Both the position numbers and the translations under genes were made by a program. From Rhynochetos jubatus (Eukaryota; Chordata; Aves; Eurypygiformes; Rhynochetidae), in assembly GCA_027574665.1 (NCBI GenBank), contig CM050666.1:9936001-10000000 (forward strand): a DNA stretch of 64,000 nt, in the 5' to 3' direction. The notes under the pieces are model-generated. The model saw only the letters and a program-made list of their open reading frames with translations. It searched no databases and had not been told where the DNA came from. Below are positions 10,911 through 22,800 of this stretch, in pieces; positions within the stretch are counted from its first letter, which is position 1; each line of letters starts with the position of its first letter.

Positions 10911-11639
10911 CAAGTCATGAACTGTTCAATATTTCCTTGCTTTTCATTGCTGCAGAACCCTTTTTTCCATGAGTATAAAACCCAGTTACAGTGTGAGTAG
11001 GAGTCTGGAATGGGGAATGTTGAAACTTCTGAAGAGAATAGGAGTACTTTCAAGAGAGGTCTTTAGAAAACGGAAGCTCCATGTATGGTTACTCCCCTTG
11101 ATTTCAGACTAAGAAGGGAGTTGCACGGAAAAACAGCACATCCCTTCTGTCCAGCCCAATCCTCCCCCAGCTGTCTTGTGGAGTGGTTCACAGCTCATTG
11201 CAAAGCCATCCCTCTCACACAGAGGTGCCCAGGAGAGTGTACAGCCAGGCTCTTCTCACCAGACTTCATCTGGGGTATCACAGCCGGTGCTTTCAGAGAA
11301 AGCATGGGGCAGTGATTTGGCTCTGAAAGTTGTGGGAAAGACATTTCCATCTGGAGCTGGTCTGTGTTATTGAAGGGCAAACAAAATCAGTGGTCACCTG
11401 CTCCAAATTTGGGCAATTGGGGCATTTCCTAATTTTTGCTCACTAAACAGGTGGAGTTTTCTACTCCTTTACTTTGTTATGGTGACACACATTTCCCTGA
11501 ATATTTTTTTTTGTTCTCCAATGAAGCTAAAAAGAGAAGATTTACTACCATTGAAAATTGATTTGAACATAAATTACCTAGCCTGGTCTGCAGATGCCTT
11601 TATGATTATTATACTCAAATTTCACGATATCAGTGTGGA

Positions 11640-11710
11640 ATGGGGCAACACTATCCTCATCTGACAGATGGGGAAGTGCTGGAACAGTCTATAATAAATT
11701 CACCTGCTCA
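11640..11710 (-). repeat. Possible MIR-like fragment
   Basis: 'cactatcctcatctgacaga' followed by 'tggggaagtgctggaac' matches the reverse complement of the MIR core (tatccccattttacagatga, ggaaactgaggc). Only about 60 bases align by eye. Confidence 0.45.
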
Positions 11711-13130
11711 TGTACTCAGAAAGTCTTTGATCCGCGAACTGCATGAATCAAAGGCCTTAAACTTCTATAAATAAGCCCATTCTTGTTTTCCTGTCCTCCA
11801 AGTCTGCTTGCCCGCACCAATGGGTAATACTTACTGTTCCATCAGAGCTACAGCTTATTGTTTAATTTTGGGGGTGTATGTGTGAGAGGTTTTACAATTA
11901 AGAAAGGGTACCATATTGTGTAGGCAAAGGAGACTCTCTTAAACCCTTGTCTGCTAAAGAAGAGGCACGAACTCAGCCTTTTAGGAAGGAGGGAATCCAC
12001 AGAAGAGCTCAGCTTTGAAAGACAAATGTGCAGCAAACCAGGCTTCACTGATTCTGCTGTTAATAAGACTGCTTGTTTCCTTTGATTCCTGTGTGTTAGC
12101 TCAGCTGTGTTTTGGGACTGAACAAGATCTTTCCACTAGTTCAATTTCAAACACGTGGTAAATGACTCCGTGCCTGGAGCACCCAAGATTCCCGGGTGGT
12201 CTCTGTGCAGAGAGCGGGTCTGCTTCTCAGTTCAGGCTCCTTCGTTCTCACGTAGTCAGCGCCTGCCGTGTCGTGGGGAAGCTAATCAATGCGAGGAGGA
12301 GGATGAGGATGGTAGAATCCCTTGGGCCTTCCAGGTTTGAGGTTCTCCCTGTGTCTCACGTCCCAGATCATGACAACATTTGTTAATGGAGGCATGTGAA
12401 GTCTTGTTAAAGGAATGAGGCTTGTGATGATCCTCGGTGGCTTTAATGAATCATTTGTGGCCGGGGTGACTCAGCCAAGTCAGGCTGGCAGCCAGCAGCT
12501 GGTCAGAGGAGGTCTGCTGAAGGCAAAGGCTTGACAACATGTATAGAGAGCGTGTGCTAAGAGCACAGCATTTTTTAAAGGCCAGCTGTAACCCATGCGA
12601 GGTCTGCATACTTCTGAAAGCCCAGTAGTGGAACACCAGTAAGGAAAGCAAATTTGGCATCAGAGGTGTATTTTTCTAGCCAAAAGTGTAGGCAAGTGGG
12701 TGGGAAGGCTGGACATCCAGAGTTCACATTTGCACACGGAACTGATGGTGCACTTGGAAATATGCGACTCTGGATTTACCAAATCCCCTTTCTCTTTCTA
12801 CAACTGTGTGATGTCTGTCTGTCCTTCCTTCTGAGCTGCGAGAAGCCATTCCCCTGGGAGGCAAATGCCCTGCCTGAGAGTGCATGCAAAACAGGATGTT
12901 ATGCCCTGTACAGTGCAGAAGTTCAATTTTCAGATAATATGGAATTGGGATGTCTTATCTAATACTGCTGGCAGGCACTCCCGAGAGTCTGTGCAGCAAA
13001 ATTCACCTGCTTAGTATGGTGAATTTAAATCACCAGAGCCACACTAGCAAAACTCTCCTGTGCAGAACCTCATTCTGGACTAAAGTCCTTGAGTAATTAT
13101 TCTGTAATAAAGTCACTTAAATTTTAGAAT

Positions 13131-13230
13131 AGACTGTCCATGTGGAGAAGTTATACAGGCACAGCTATAACAGGATAATTATTTTGTTATAGCTATGCCA
13201 GTCAATTTCTCAAGGCCTCAGTCACATGGG
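13131..13230. mobile_element. Palindromic MITE-like relic, probably an ancient DNA transposon
   Basis: An inverted repeat sits at the centre: GGCACAGCTATAACA (13158-13172) pairs with TGTTATAGCTATGCC (13185-13199) at 14 of 15 positions around a 12-nt AT-rich loop. Flanks 'agactgtccatgtggagaag' and 'caatttctcaaggcctcag' form a looser outer palindrome. The 'agctataccggtatagctat' style and 'cttgtctacac' ends resemble hAT-like MITEs common in turtles and crocodiles; that family assignment is from memory. No target-site duplication is clear. Confidence 0.55.
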
Positions 13231-13458
13231 AAAGTTGAAATGATGTATTTTTTACAGTCTCCAGCAATTCTTTATTTTTTTAATGTCCATTAGTGATTGA
13301 CTAGTGCTGAATGATAGTGGAAATTCTCCAGGACAAAGACAGCTCTCAATTTCCTGATGGTTATCAAAGGAATTTGGATCTATCCTGTTAAAGTTAATAT
13401 GTGATGAATTGCCAGTGATTGGGGGTTTATAGCTGAACTGCCTGGTCCTTATTTATGT

Positions 13459-13483
13459 GTTAAAAATCCTCAAGATTTTTAAC
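13459..13483. repeat. Perfect short inverted repeat
   Basis: GTTAAAAATC and GATTTTTAAC are exact 10-base complements around a 5-nt loop (ctcaa). There is no downstream T run, GC content is low, and in a vertebrate genome it has no obvious terminator meaning. Confidence 0.85.
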
Positions 13484-14649
13484 GAGTACACACTAAAACA
13501 GATGAGGATACATAATTCCCTTATTCCCACACAGTATTGGAAGTTTGATATTTCAACATAGAACTTTATGACTAAATTTACCAATTTTGGGGGTGTCTGA
13601 AATAGTTTAGTTCCTGAATAAGTAGTTGCAAGATACATGTGTTATGATTCATTATTAATTGCAGTGGAAATAGTACTTTAGGATAAAACTGCACCTGTCA
13701 AAGAACAATGACATATATGAGATTTCTACGGAGATACGCCTGTGCTAACTTGAGTCTGGAGATTAAAGCCTAGTAGGAACCCAGAGCCTGGATTCCTTCA
13801 GAGCTGCCTGATGAAATGCTGGATACCAACTGAATTTGTCAGAGTCATATTTGAATCTAAATTGAAAAGTTGCCAGAACATGGAAGGCCAAAAAACCCTG
13901 CACATGAATGCCCTGTATGGTTCCTGCATACCAGTCTGGGCAAACAGCAAGCTGCTTGGGGAGCTAAGGCTTATGTACAAGGAAGCAGACCTGATACGTG
14001 CTTAATCAAAAGTATGACTCAAAATGAAACCTGCCTATAGCTGTCAGCTGTCTTACAGCAAAATGTTATCTAATTACGTGTATAATTTCTCCCTTCTTAG
14101 AAAATGAAAAAGCGTTGGGTTTGAGGCAGAGGATGCCAGCGTGCATGTCCAAGGGATGTAGCAGCTGGGATGTACACAAGGACAAGAACAGGGTGAGGTC
14201 TGTAGGGCCCCATATTGCATGCACACTTGCTAGATGCACGGCTTCTTGGTCCCATCAGTGTCTCCCTGGATACAGACTGCTGGGTACCAACAATGCCCCT
14301 TTGCCAACCTCTCCCAGTATCACCATGCCTGAAGGAAAGTTGCTGTTCTAACTCCAGTGCTTCTTGCTGTCATGTGAACCCTACTAGACCAGGTTGGGTA
14401 AAACCACCCAGTTTTGGTTTCAGATTATCTCCCTGTGCTCACCTCTTCAGCTGTTCACCTGAACTTGGGTTTTTTCCATGTGGCTGGAGAGGAAGGCCCA
14501 TTTTGCAGTGTATGGGCACAAGGATAAAAAAGGACATCCATTTCCAGGGCTGCAATGCAAAAGCTGAAGCATATTTCAGGACAACTGGAGCTATAAACTG
14601 ATGGGGCATTTAAAATGTTGTCTAGTTCCAAACACCAAGTGTTCAAATT

Positions 14650-14880
14650 CTGCCTTAAGGGGACATTAGCTGATTATCAAATCACAATGAGATTCTTATA
14701 ACTTTATTTTAGTAAACAGTTTTCATAAATGTTAACGTTTTAATGGATGATTACATTCATATTTAGCGAGCAGATGCATTCATTTTGATTGATGTTATTT
14801 CCACGAGTACCAAAGGAATTAAATAATGATTTGTCACTTATGGTAAAGTGCTGCTCAAATATCTTTTAAATAAACAACCT
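14650..14880. promoter_or_regulatory. Candidate conserved non-coding element upstream of the CpG island
   Basis: Strongly AT-rich, repeat-free block about 0.6 kb upstream of the CpG-island TATA box. It holds 'gctgattatcaaatcac' (PBX/MEIS-like), 'catttagcgagcagatgc'-type retained CpG DNA, 'ttttgattgatgttatttcc' and 'attaaataatgatttgtcac'. Its position suggests a proximal enhancer for the putative promoter. Conservation is untested. Confidence 0.35.
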
Positions 14881-14914
14881 TATTTGTGGTTGATCAGATG
14901 GTGATGCAGAACCG

Positions 14915-14960
14915 GAGCGTGCTGTGGGGCAGAAAGGGAGCGTGCCGTGGGGCAGCAGCA
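14915..14960. repeat. Tandem duplication, two units of 23 bases
   Basis: GAGCGTGCTGTGGGGCAGAA(agg) is followed directly by GAGCGTGCCGTGGGGCAGCA(gca). The units differ at a few positions. It lies at the edge of the CpG island. Confidence 0.85.
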
Positions 14961-15139
14961 GTGAGAAGATGCGATGGGGGAAGCTGTGGGTAGGGTGAGG
15001 GACCACACCACGCTCTCCTACCTCGCTGCACAGACCCCACGCCAACACCCCCAAGCAAGTGGGGAACGGCAGGGAGCAAGGGGAATCTCCTCTCCGCCTT
15101 TCAGTGGCTTTCACGCTGTCCTTCGCCTTGCTCAGGGCC

Positions 15140-15700
15140 GTGGTGGAGAGGCCAGCCAAGGCGGGAAGGAGAGGGGGGGAAGCAGAGCATCCCGCCTGGC
15201 CCGGTGCCCGCAGTGAGCGGGGCGGGGGGTGCCGGCGGCGGGCGCGGAGGCCGGGCCACGCAGTGCAGTGCTCTGTCCCCCTCTTGTGGCAGGCGGGCTG
15301 AGGCCGGGGGTGCTGCTGCGGGGCGCAGGCGGGGCTGGGTGCTAGTGCTCTGACTGACAAAACACCCCGCTCCCCCCCGGCTGGCCTTGCTGTGACCCCC
15401 CCAGTGCGGGCTGACGAGCGGACTGCCGGCACCTGTGCCCAGTGCCCGGGCTGCGGGGCCGGGCCGGGCAGTGCAGCTCCGCAGGGGCCTTGCCCCCCTG
15501 GAAGGCGCATATATACCCAGAAAAATGCAGATTTAGGGGGCTGCTGTGCTTTGCGGGGGGCGAGGGGGCGGCTCAGCTGCGTCTGCCTCCCGGCCCACTG
15601 GCGCCCGGCTGCGGTCAGGGGGGCTGAAGGCGCGCAGAGGCCTGGCGTGGGCCTGCTCGGTTCCCTTCTGCCAGGCCGGGATGAGCCCTGGGGCGACCGT
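15140..15700. promoter_or_regulatory. CpG island
   Basis: The only stretch in the window with sustained high GC and dense CpG, for example 'gtgccggcggcgggcgcgga', 'tgcggggccgggccgggca' and 'ggctgaaggcgcgcagagg', flanked by DNA of ordinary composition. In vertebrates such islands usually mark promoters that are unmethylated in the germline. Long open frames on both strands here (214 codons on minus at 14866-15510; 119 on plus at 15392-15751) are expected side effects of GC-rich composition. Confidence 0.8.
15510..15515 (+). promoter_or_regulatory. TATA-box-like element
   Basis: TATATA within 'aaggcgcatatatacccag', embedded in the CpG island and standing out sharply from its GC-rich surroundings. 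It predicts a plus-strand start about 25-35 bases downstream, near 15540. The sequence also reads TATATA on the other strand, so orientation rests on the downstream splice donor. Confidence 0.5.
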
Positions 15701-15810
15701 TGTGCCAGGGCTGGTGCTCCAGGGGGAGCAGAGCTCCGGGCTCTGCTTTGAAGTCATCCAGCTGGGATGAGGAATGAAGACCTGTACTGGGGATGACCTC
15801 TTTGTGTAAG
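15540..15810 (+). ncRNA. Putative first exon of an unidentified transcript
   Basis: This would run from the start predicted by the TATATA box to a perfect donor AAG|GTAAGT at 15810/15811, fully complementary to the U1 snRNA 5' end. The segment contains a short frame from an ATG near 15678 ('gccgggATGagccctggg', MSPGATVV..., 31 codons) that ends before the donor, so the exon is more likely 5' UTR or lncRNA than coding. The downstream exon cannot be identified here. What is seen is the island, TATA and donor; that they form a transcript is inference. Confidence 0.4.
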
Positions 15811-15816
15811 GTAAGT
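15811..15816 (+). other. Consensus 5' splice site
   Basis: TGTAAG|GTAAGT at the downstream edge of the CpG island, a perfect match to the extended vertebrate donor consensus. It is the strongest donor associated with a promoter-like region in the window. Confidence 0.5.
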
Positions 15817-16134
15817 TGATGGTTCACTTCTGCATGGTCCACCAGGACAGCCTCTTGGAGTTTTATCCGTCTATAATTCTTACTGCTTGCGCATTTTCAA
15901 GAGACCTGAAGCAAAGCTTTGATGTCTTGCAGATCTTCTGGACCTTGCTTGCTCCTATCTGCCCACAGAGTGAGAAGGGAGGCTGTATCTTTAAGAGACA
16001 CAATTAAGTAAGTGGTTTTTTGCCTGCTTTCCAGAAGTACTTACTAGGTTTGATGGATTGGTTATCTGATCCAGCATGACAGATGGTTGCAGTGTTTTTT
16101 GTCTATGACTAAACCTACAGAGGTTGCATAAATA

Positions 16135-16170
16135 ACTTCATAGTAAATGTTCTGACTTCATTGTAAATGT
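16135..16170. repeat. Short tandem duplication, 20-base period
   Basis: ACTTCATAGTAAATGTTCTG is followed by ACTTCATTGTAAATGT, with one difference over the 16 shared bases. Local replication slippage is the likely cause. Confidence 0.8.
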
Positions 16171-19100
16171 GTTTACATGCATACACCTTTAAAAACAAAA
16201 AAACCAGACAAACCCAAAATGACAAGGAAAATCTTCCTGAGGACCCTCTGCCGTGAACTGCTTTGAAAACCCTCTCCTTCTTGCAGCTGGGCCCTGACTT
16301 CCCTGCAGTGACTCCAGCTAACATGTCTGCAAATTCAGCCCTCGGTCTATGAGCTGTCTGGAACTTTCTGGAGGGCAGCTCCAAAGACCAGATGGATTCC
16401 AGCCTATTGTCTGCAGAGGTCCAGGACAGCCCTGTGTGTCAGTGCCATGTTTGCTGTCCTGGCTGGCTCAGGGTGGGAGGCTGACTCATGGGTGGCATGT
16501 TCCTCTCCTTGGTTGGCAGACTCTTACCAGAGTAACTGATACCCAGTTCTCTGGTGCAAATAGCTCATGTTTAAGAATGCAGCTTGTTTAAGGCAAGTGC
16601 ATTCAAATACTGCTTAAATGCCTCAAGTTGAAGATACAGCTTTACATACACTGTGAGTACCGTGAACTGTTTGATAAGCACTAGTTATATCCTCATGGTT
16701 AGCAGCCCTGTTTGGGCAGTAGGAGGTTGCTTCCTATGGAGTTTTATTTTACCCAACTGTGGACCTGTGAATTTTGTGCTCTTAAACCTTTGACTCCTGT
16801 CGTGTATTTCTCTGCAGTTATACTTGTATTGTGTCTTTTCCTGAGATACACTGTGGCATTCCTACCACTTGGTGAACTTATGCACTATAGGCAGCAGTTG
16901 GATGTGAAGCTATGTGCTTCAGATGATGGCTGTGTATGTAGCAGTAGGCCAACAGGAAGTTTCCTGGATCAGCGAAAATGACCTGGGCTGCTGTTGTCTA
17001 ATGAGCAAAGGTACCTGCTGAAAGCAGCCTACCTTAGGGCATGGTTCGTTTCCAATGGAGTGCTCCTGGGAGAAACTCTTGTTGTTAGATTGCTGCAGAC
17101 CTCCAGAATCACTAGGGCAATTCCTAACCTACTGGAGATACTGCTGAATACAGGCAGGCTACAACTGTTGTATTGCAGCTGTATTTCTGCAAAGGGGTGA
17201 GTGTCCTAGGGAACTAAATGTCCTTCCTAAGAGGTTCCCGGGCTAGCCTCTGGGACCAGTTGCTGCCATTGCCGTCTTCTGTAAGCAGCTGCCTTAGCTG
17301 CTTGGTAGCTGAGTTGCATTTGACTTTGACCTAATTTATAAAGAAATGCCAGTTGAAATACAAGAAGGATTTCTAACTGTTTAGGAAAGTTTGCCTGTGA
17401 AACCAATTTCTATACACACAGTTGTTACACAGATTATTGTCATGTTTATGTCATAGGGCATCATTGAAGATCTGTACCAGGGTCATTAACAAGTCTTGAC
17501 TGTTCATGTTAAATGGCTGCATTTAGCCATGAGGAAAGATAGATTTTTAACACTTAATTGGGCTGTCAATATGGTGTATGTGTTGTGGCTGTTGTGTTTG
17601 GGTTTTGTTTGTTTTCCTCCTGACTGACTGTTTTCGAAACCAATCAGTGTTATTGGATCGGGGAGAAGAATTCTTCAAGATAGGTGTCATGTTGGCCAGC
17701 CACGATTTCTAGCAGACTTGGATATGTAATAGGTTTCCTGGATGGTGGACAGAGTAAACTTTATATCCAAGACAGTCAAAATAAATTGCAAACTGAACTC
17801 CAACCTCTTAAAGGAAATCAAGGATTAAAAAAACCCGACCAAACAAACATAAAAAACCACAACTAAAAGTCACAGGTCCTATAGCTGTAAACAGCCTGGT
17901 GAAGATAAAAACCCAATGCTGCGATCTACTGTGGACAAGAGCAGGATGGGCAATTTTGTTGTGCTGTTCTGGTGTACTTTTGAGACTAGCAAGTGCCATT
18001 TTGATCTCAGACTTTCTCTGCAAAGGCAAACATTATTAAACAAATGTTGGCTTATATTTCTCCCATGCAAAACTAGTTATGCTGTGGGCTTTCCAGAATG
18101 TCCACATTCAGATCTGTCTATGCCTTGGAGGCATTTCTGATGGAGGGCTTTATAAAAGCCAACTGCAGAACTCCAAACTATCTCACACACACTTGAGGGG
18201 GATTAGCTAATGCACGTTGGTGCAGGGCTTCAGTGATGAAGAACAATGTTGTCATATTGTTGGCAGAGTTAGCCTTGGGCTGGAAAATCCGTTGAGCAAG
18301 GATGTTATTGGCTCCTAGCTCTACCATATGGTTTTATGTGTGCTCTTGAGTGATGATTGGTCCTAAAAGGAGGTCCAAAAAGAACTTATGAGGCATGGAG
18401 ATACAGCTCCAGTCCTGAAGACCTCTGCTCAGCTTCTGTCTGCTCCTTGAGGTGCTGCCACAAAACGATCTGTGGCTGGAAAGTTTCCTGAAAGCATGTA
18501 CAAACTCTTTGCACTAAGAAACACCTGCTTTCACCATGCTGAGCTGTTTTGTGCTGAGCCCCAACCTAAGGAACCTGAAAAAGTGAACTAATTCTAGTCT
18601 TTGTACAAAGACCTATCCAAATCGAGCGGTAATTGAAAAAAATGTGGCATGAAAAGTGACTGACCAAAGCACAGCCTTCTGGGACTGAATTTTGCATAGA
18701 ACAGATAGAAAGCAGGAGAGGAATTACCATCCTGCACTATAGGGCTTGTTAACCAGAGCAAGGATCTCGGGAGCTGGCTCCTAAGCCAGGGACTCCGTGC
18801 CCTGTTGGGTCTGGGGTACTGGGCTCTTCGATGGCTGATGAGCTTGGCAGGGTTTAGTGCTTTTGATTCTGTTTGTCTCCATTAGCTCCTTCATGTCCCT
18901 TCTGGGATCCAATGTGACCTGTTAATCCAGAATTTGGTACTCAGCTAAATCTGACTTTCCAAATACTGGCTGACACACATGGCTACGTACGGTGCATGTC
19001 ACAGGGTATAGCAGCGAGTGAACCGTTGCTGGTGCCAAAAATAAAATGAGAAGCAGCACCTACACTATGATAAAGATGAACCAGTTTTGCAAACTAGTTG

Positions 19101-19559
19101 TATGCCTGTGGAGGTTATATGTGGGGCCAGCCAGGAGAAAGGAAAATGAGATGTTTGGAGGGGTAGCAGTTGTTAAGGTACTAACATCAGTAGAAGCCTT
19201 AAAACAGACATTAGAGATGTTCACAGAAAAGATCAGTGTGAAGCCTGCTCGCTTTGAAGCAGGCTGGTCCAGCTGACTCATGCCAGGTCCCTCCACCTCC
19301 TCTCATCTGTGAGTAGCTTTAGCTCCATAGTTTGTCTCGGCTGTTCTTGACATATTTCATGCTGGGAACTCCTCAGCTCCTGGTGGCCAGAGGTTAACTC
19401 AGAGGAGAGCTGGCTTCCACTGCCATGTGCCTACTTTCTCAAGACTAGGTTTGTGCTTTTAACAGATGTCTAATTCTCTTTTCCCTCTAGGCCAGGGAGG
19501 TTAATTGGAGGAAAGTGACTGTACATCGGGCCCAAGAGCCTCCTACAGAGATACTTGGC

Positions 19560-19810
19560 ACAAATAAATCAGCCTATTTTTGATGAATAACAAGGCCCCA
19601 AAGGCTCTAGTTCTTGCTGCCTGCACAAATTGCAGGTATAAATTTCACAGCTGATCACAGGGACTCCAGAATTCAATTAACTCTCTGCTCATTTAAAAAA
19701 AAAAAAATGCTGCCTGCCTATTTAATTATGAGTGTCACTGATACTACACATGCTGTTCAGGGAAACTCCAATTAATAAAGCATTGCATCATTAATATGAG
19801 TGACAGCATG
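19560..19810. promoter_or_regulatory. AT-rich candidate conserved non-coding element
   Basis: Contains 'ttgatgaataacaaggcccc', 'cctatttaattatgagtgtc' and 'ctccaattaataaagcattg' followed by 'catcattaatatgagtgaca', with multiple homeodomain cores, plus a 13-base poly-A run at 19695-19707. No coding frame of note. Suggestive only. Confidence 0.3.
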
Positions 19811-22800
19811 AAGCCTGTGACTCTCCCAGGAGTCTGTCTTGACCCTCTGCAATGACAGACTTGGGGTTTCTTGGAAAGGAGCATCTTTTTCTTCAGGCTT
19901 GGGTGATACTGAGAGAGCTCTGAGATTGTCTCCATGCTTTGCAGGCTGTTCTGGTTGCTCTGTTGTGGATGGTGGTTGGGATGTAATCTAGTGCTGGCAA
20001 CTGATGATTTAGACCTTCTGGTACTTGGGTAACCTTCTAGGTTCTCTGACTGGGGGGATGGGGGCTGCAAAGAGACACACAGGGCAAAAAGCTGTGGAGA
20101 CTAACCTGTGTAAGGCACAGTGATAAGACGACAGCAACGTTCTTCTTGCAGTGCCCTTACCACATTAAAATGCCTTTCACTGCCAGGAAGGGTGTTAACC
20201 AAAGTTGTATAAATAACCACTTCTCTGCAGAATGTTTCATTTTTGAGTGTTCTTGATATCTAATTTAGCACAGTCTCAAAGATCTATCAATAAACAGACG
20301 TGTTTCATTTTGACTTTCTAAAGTGTCTCGTTTTAAGCCCAAATTGATCTGACCTGCTCATTCTGTGCCTCTGCTCATGTCCACCCTCCTCCTCTCTTGA
20401 TTTCACACCTTGAAGGTTGTGTTATTGGAAGTGGGCTCCCATTTTTGCAGCTGCATCTTCCCACTTCAGGAGGGTATGTGTGTCAAATGGTTCTTACCAC
20501 ATCTTAAATGTATCATACTGATAGTCAAGTTATTTGGCCTTTCTCCCCAAACGGTGTCCCTCCTTCCTTAGTCACTGTGCATTTTCTTTGCTTTTTCTTC
20601 AGACCATGTCTAATTTGCACTTCAACTTTCCAAATAATAATGAATTCTGCTTTCTTTCTTTTTTTTCTTCCCTGAGCAGTTCTGTTTCTGACTACAGCAA
20701 TCTTCTTTCCAGTAGCAGCAAAAACAGTCTCACTGCTTTAGCCAGAGGCAGATGTCACCCCAGATTAGATGTCATGGTTCCATCGCTGCTGCAGCTCCCT
20801 GCATCTTCCTGAGATTGCCACACTAGTCACCAGTATATTCAACAAATGTGTGTCCAGATATTGTTGCAAAAAAAATTGGTAGCCACTTTGATTGCCTCAC
20901 CTTTTTACAATCCTCTGTCATAAACTACTTACCTTTTTCTACGTGCTGCTGTTCCCTGTTGTTGGTCAGAGCTGCAGCTTTCACTACCTGTTTGCCACAT
21001 TTAAATAGAACACCTTCACTGTTTGCTTTCAGGCACAGATTTGTCACCAAGTCAATGTCTGTATGACCACCTTTCTTGTCCACAGTATTATCTTTAAACC
21101 AAAACCAGCAGAGAAGCTCTCCCACTCTCCTACATGCCTCTGCATTTCTAGTCCCTCTGCAGCAGCTACTTTAGTGCTAGAAGAGGGAGTGGGTGTTTTG
21201 TGCGAGTTTATTTTTACTCAGTGAATGGTTGCACAAGCCTTAGGGCTGTTGCAAGGGATGTAGCGAGACCAGCATCTGTGACACTAGCGAGAGTTCAGTG
21301 TTAAACCTATTCTTAAGCTGATGCAATCTGCACGTAAGTGGCTGGTATCTTCAGACTGCTACTTTCATGCTACCTACTTTCATTTCGTACTTACTTTGTT
21401 CCCCTGTTGCCTCATCTTTAGCTGCAGTAAGCTATGTCCTGGGCCTGGAGCTACAAGTGTCTTGTACTTGTACAGCCTGAGGCTTTACAGGACTCTGTGG
21501 GGCCTCAGGGCAGTGCTGAAACACAGCTGTTGGATTCAAACACTCTTGCGTGCCCTACCTTCCCTGTGCAATGCCAGCCTGTGTTGTCAGTGAGGCTGTC
21601 ACCAAACTTCCCTGGAACACAGAAAAAACTGTGAGAAAACTATGTTAAATGACAGTAATCCACTTCAATCAGCAGAGTATGGTGGTTGGTGCTACAGCCC
21701 AACTTTGGACTTCTGGTGCTCCTGCTCCAGCTGTGCAAACCCTGGCGACCACCAATTGCTACCTTACTGGCTCAGCTCTGCTAGGACTTGGTGGCTGGAG
21801 CACAGTGCTCATCTTGGAGAAACTAAGACTCAATGGAACAAGGGATAGGATGCTCCTTATGGAAAGGCTGAGGTCGTTCTTGTTTTCATCCCCTGTTGTG
21901 AGTCTTCACTCTTTTTTTCTAACTGTTGGCTTTCACCTGCAAAGTAAGGGTAACACTAAGCCATGTAAACTTTAAATTAGTGTGAATAGTGAGGACTGTG
22001 TAAGGCCATTGCCAGTGATTTAGGATAATTGGATTCAAACCCTTGTTTTGACAGAAGTGAGACAAGTAGGTTGCCCTATGGGAGAAATAGGCTACTTCTG
22101 TTTTTGCCGACTCTAGTACCTGTTCAAACTGTTCTGCAAAGTTTTGATAGTTATAAAATGACACTGCAATGAAAAAAACATGTCAGACTTCCTGACCAGC
22201 TGCAGCTGGGCATGTAGGTTGTTGCTGTTACTTGTCTTGTATGACTACAAAGCAAATGCACTGAGCTTCCTGCAGTCTGTCAACCTCTGGCTACCTGTGG
22301 GAGTGAGGGATGAGGAAAGGTTGTGAGTCGCTTTAATCTGTGCCCCTGGAACAGCAATGACTTAGCTAGTGGAGCTGTGATGTTATTTATGCAGCTTTCC
22401 CACACATACATCTTTGAAAGCATCGCTCGTCTGCAGTGAAGTTCCTTGTACGGCTGGAGGAAACACAAATGTGAGACTGCAGCACAGTGATGTGCAGATG
22501 ACAGGAGCACCCTGTGAAAGGCTGAAACCCTCTAAAACTCCTGCCTCCAGCTTTCCTGGCTTGGAAGCTGGACTCTAGCAAGCCAGTGGATTTCCCACAC
22601 TTAAAAGGCTCCTCTTGGCTTCTTCCCAGCCCCCTGTCCTCATTCTCTGAAACAGTCAAGCCCCACCACAACTGAAGGTGATACCTGCACTGTCCTCATG
22701 CTTTGGAGGAAGATACAGGGCTCTTGGTGCTGCCTCCTAGCCATGCCTGGCCCCGATAAGTAGTGCCGGTCCAGTCTTTGGTGGCAAATGCAGTGGGAGT

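Larger units (their letters stand above)
8505..13125. other. Non-coding stretch, no gene recognised
   Basis: Apart from separately listed repeats (a poly-A run at 9674, old repeats at 9.8 and 10.8 kb, a MIR-like copy at 11.64 kb) and an AT-rich island at 10.37 kb, I see nothing nameable. Frames up to 102 codons (12654-12962) have no domain or homologue that I recognise. Confidence 0.5.
13205..14910. other. Non-coding stretch, no gene recognised
   Basis: Contains a perfect short hairpin at 13459-13483 and an AT-rich island at 14650-14880. A 128-codon frame at 14215-14601 has no start context, domain or splice support and is treated as chance. Confidence 0.5.

Noticed and set aside
14866-15510. 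214-codon open frame on the minus strand across the CpG island
   Set aside because: Arg, Pro, Ala and Gly-rich composition expected from any GC-rich island, no domain, and opposed by open frames on the other strand.
17161-17196. Micro-exon between 'tgttgtattgcag' and 'gggtgagt'
   Set aside because: Only about 24 bases long with a poor pyrimidine tract; no reason to prefer it over chance.
21925-21965. Possible MIR 3' core ('ctttcacctgcaaagtaagg')
   Set aside because: Short and weak; not distinguishable from chance.
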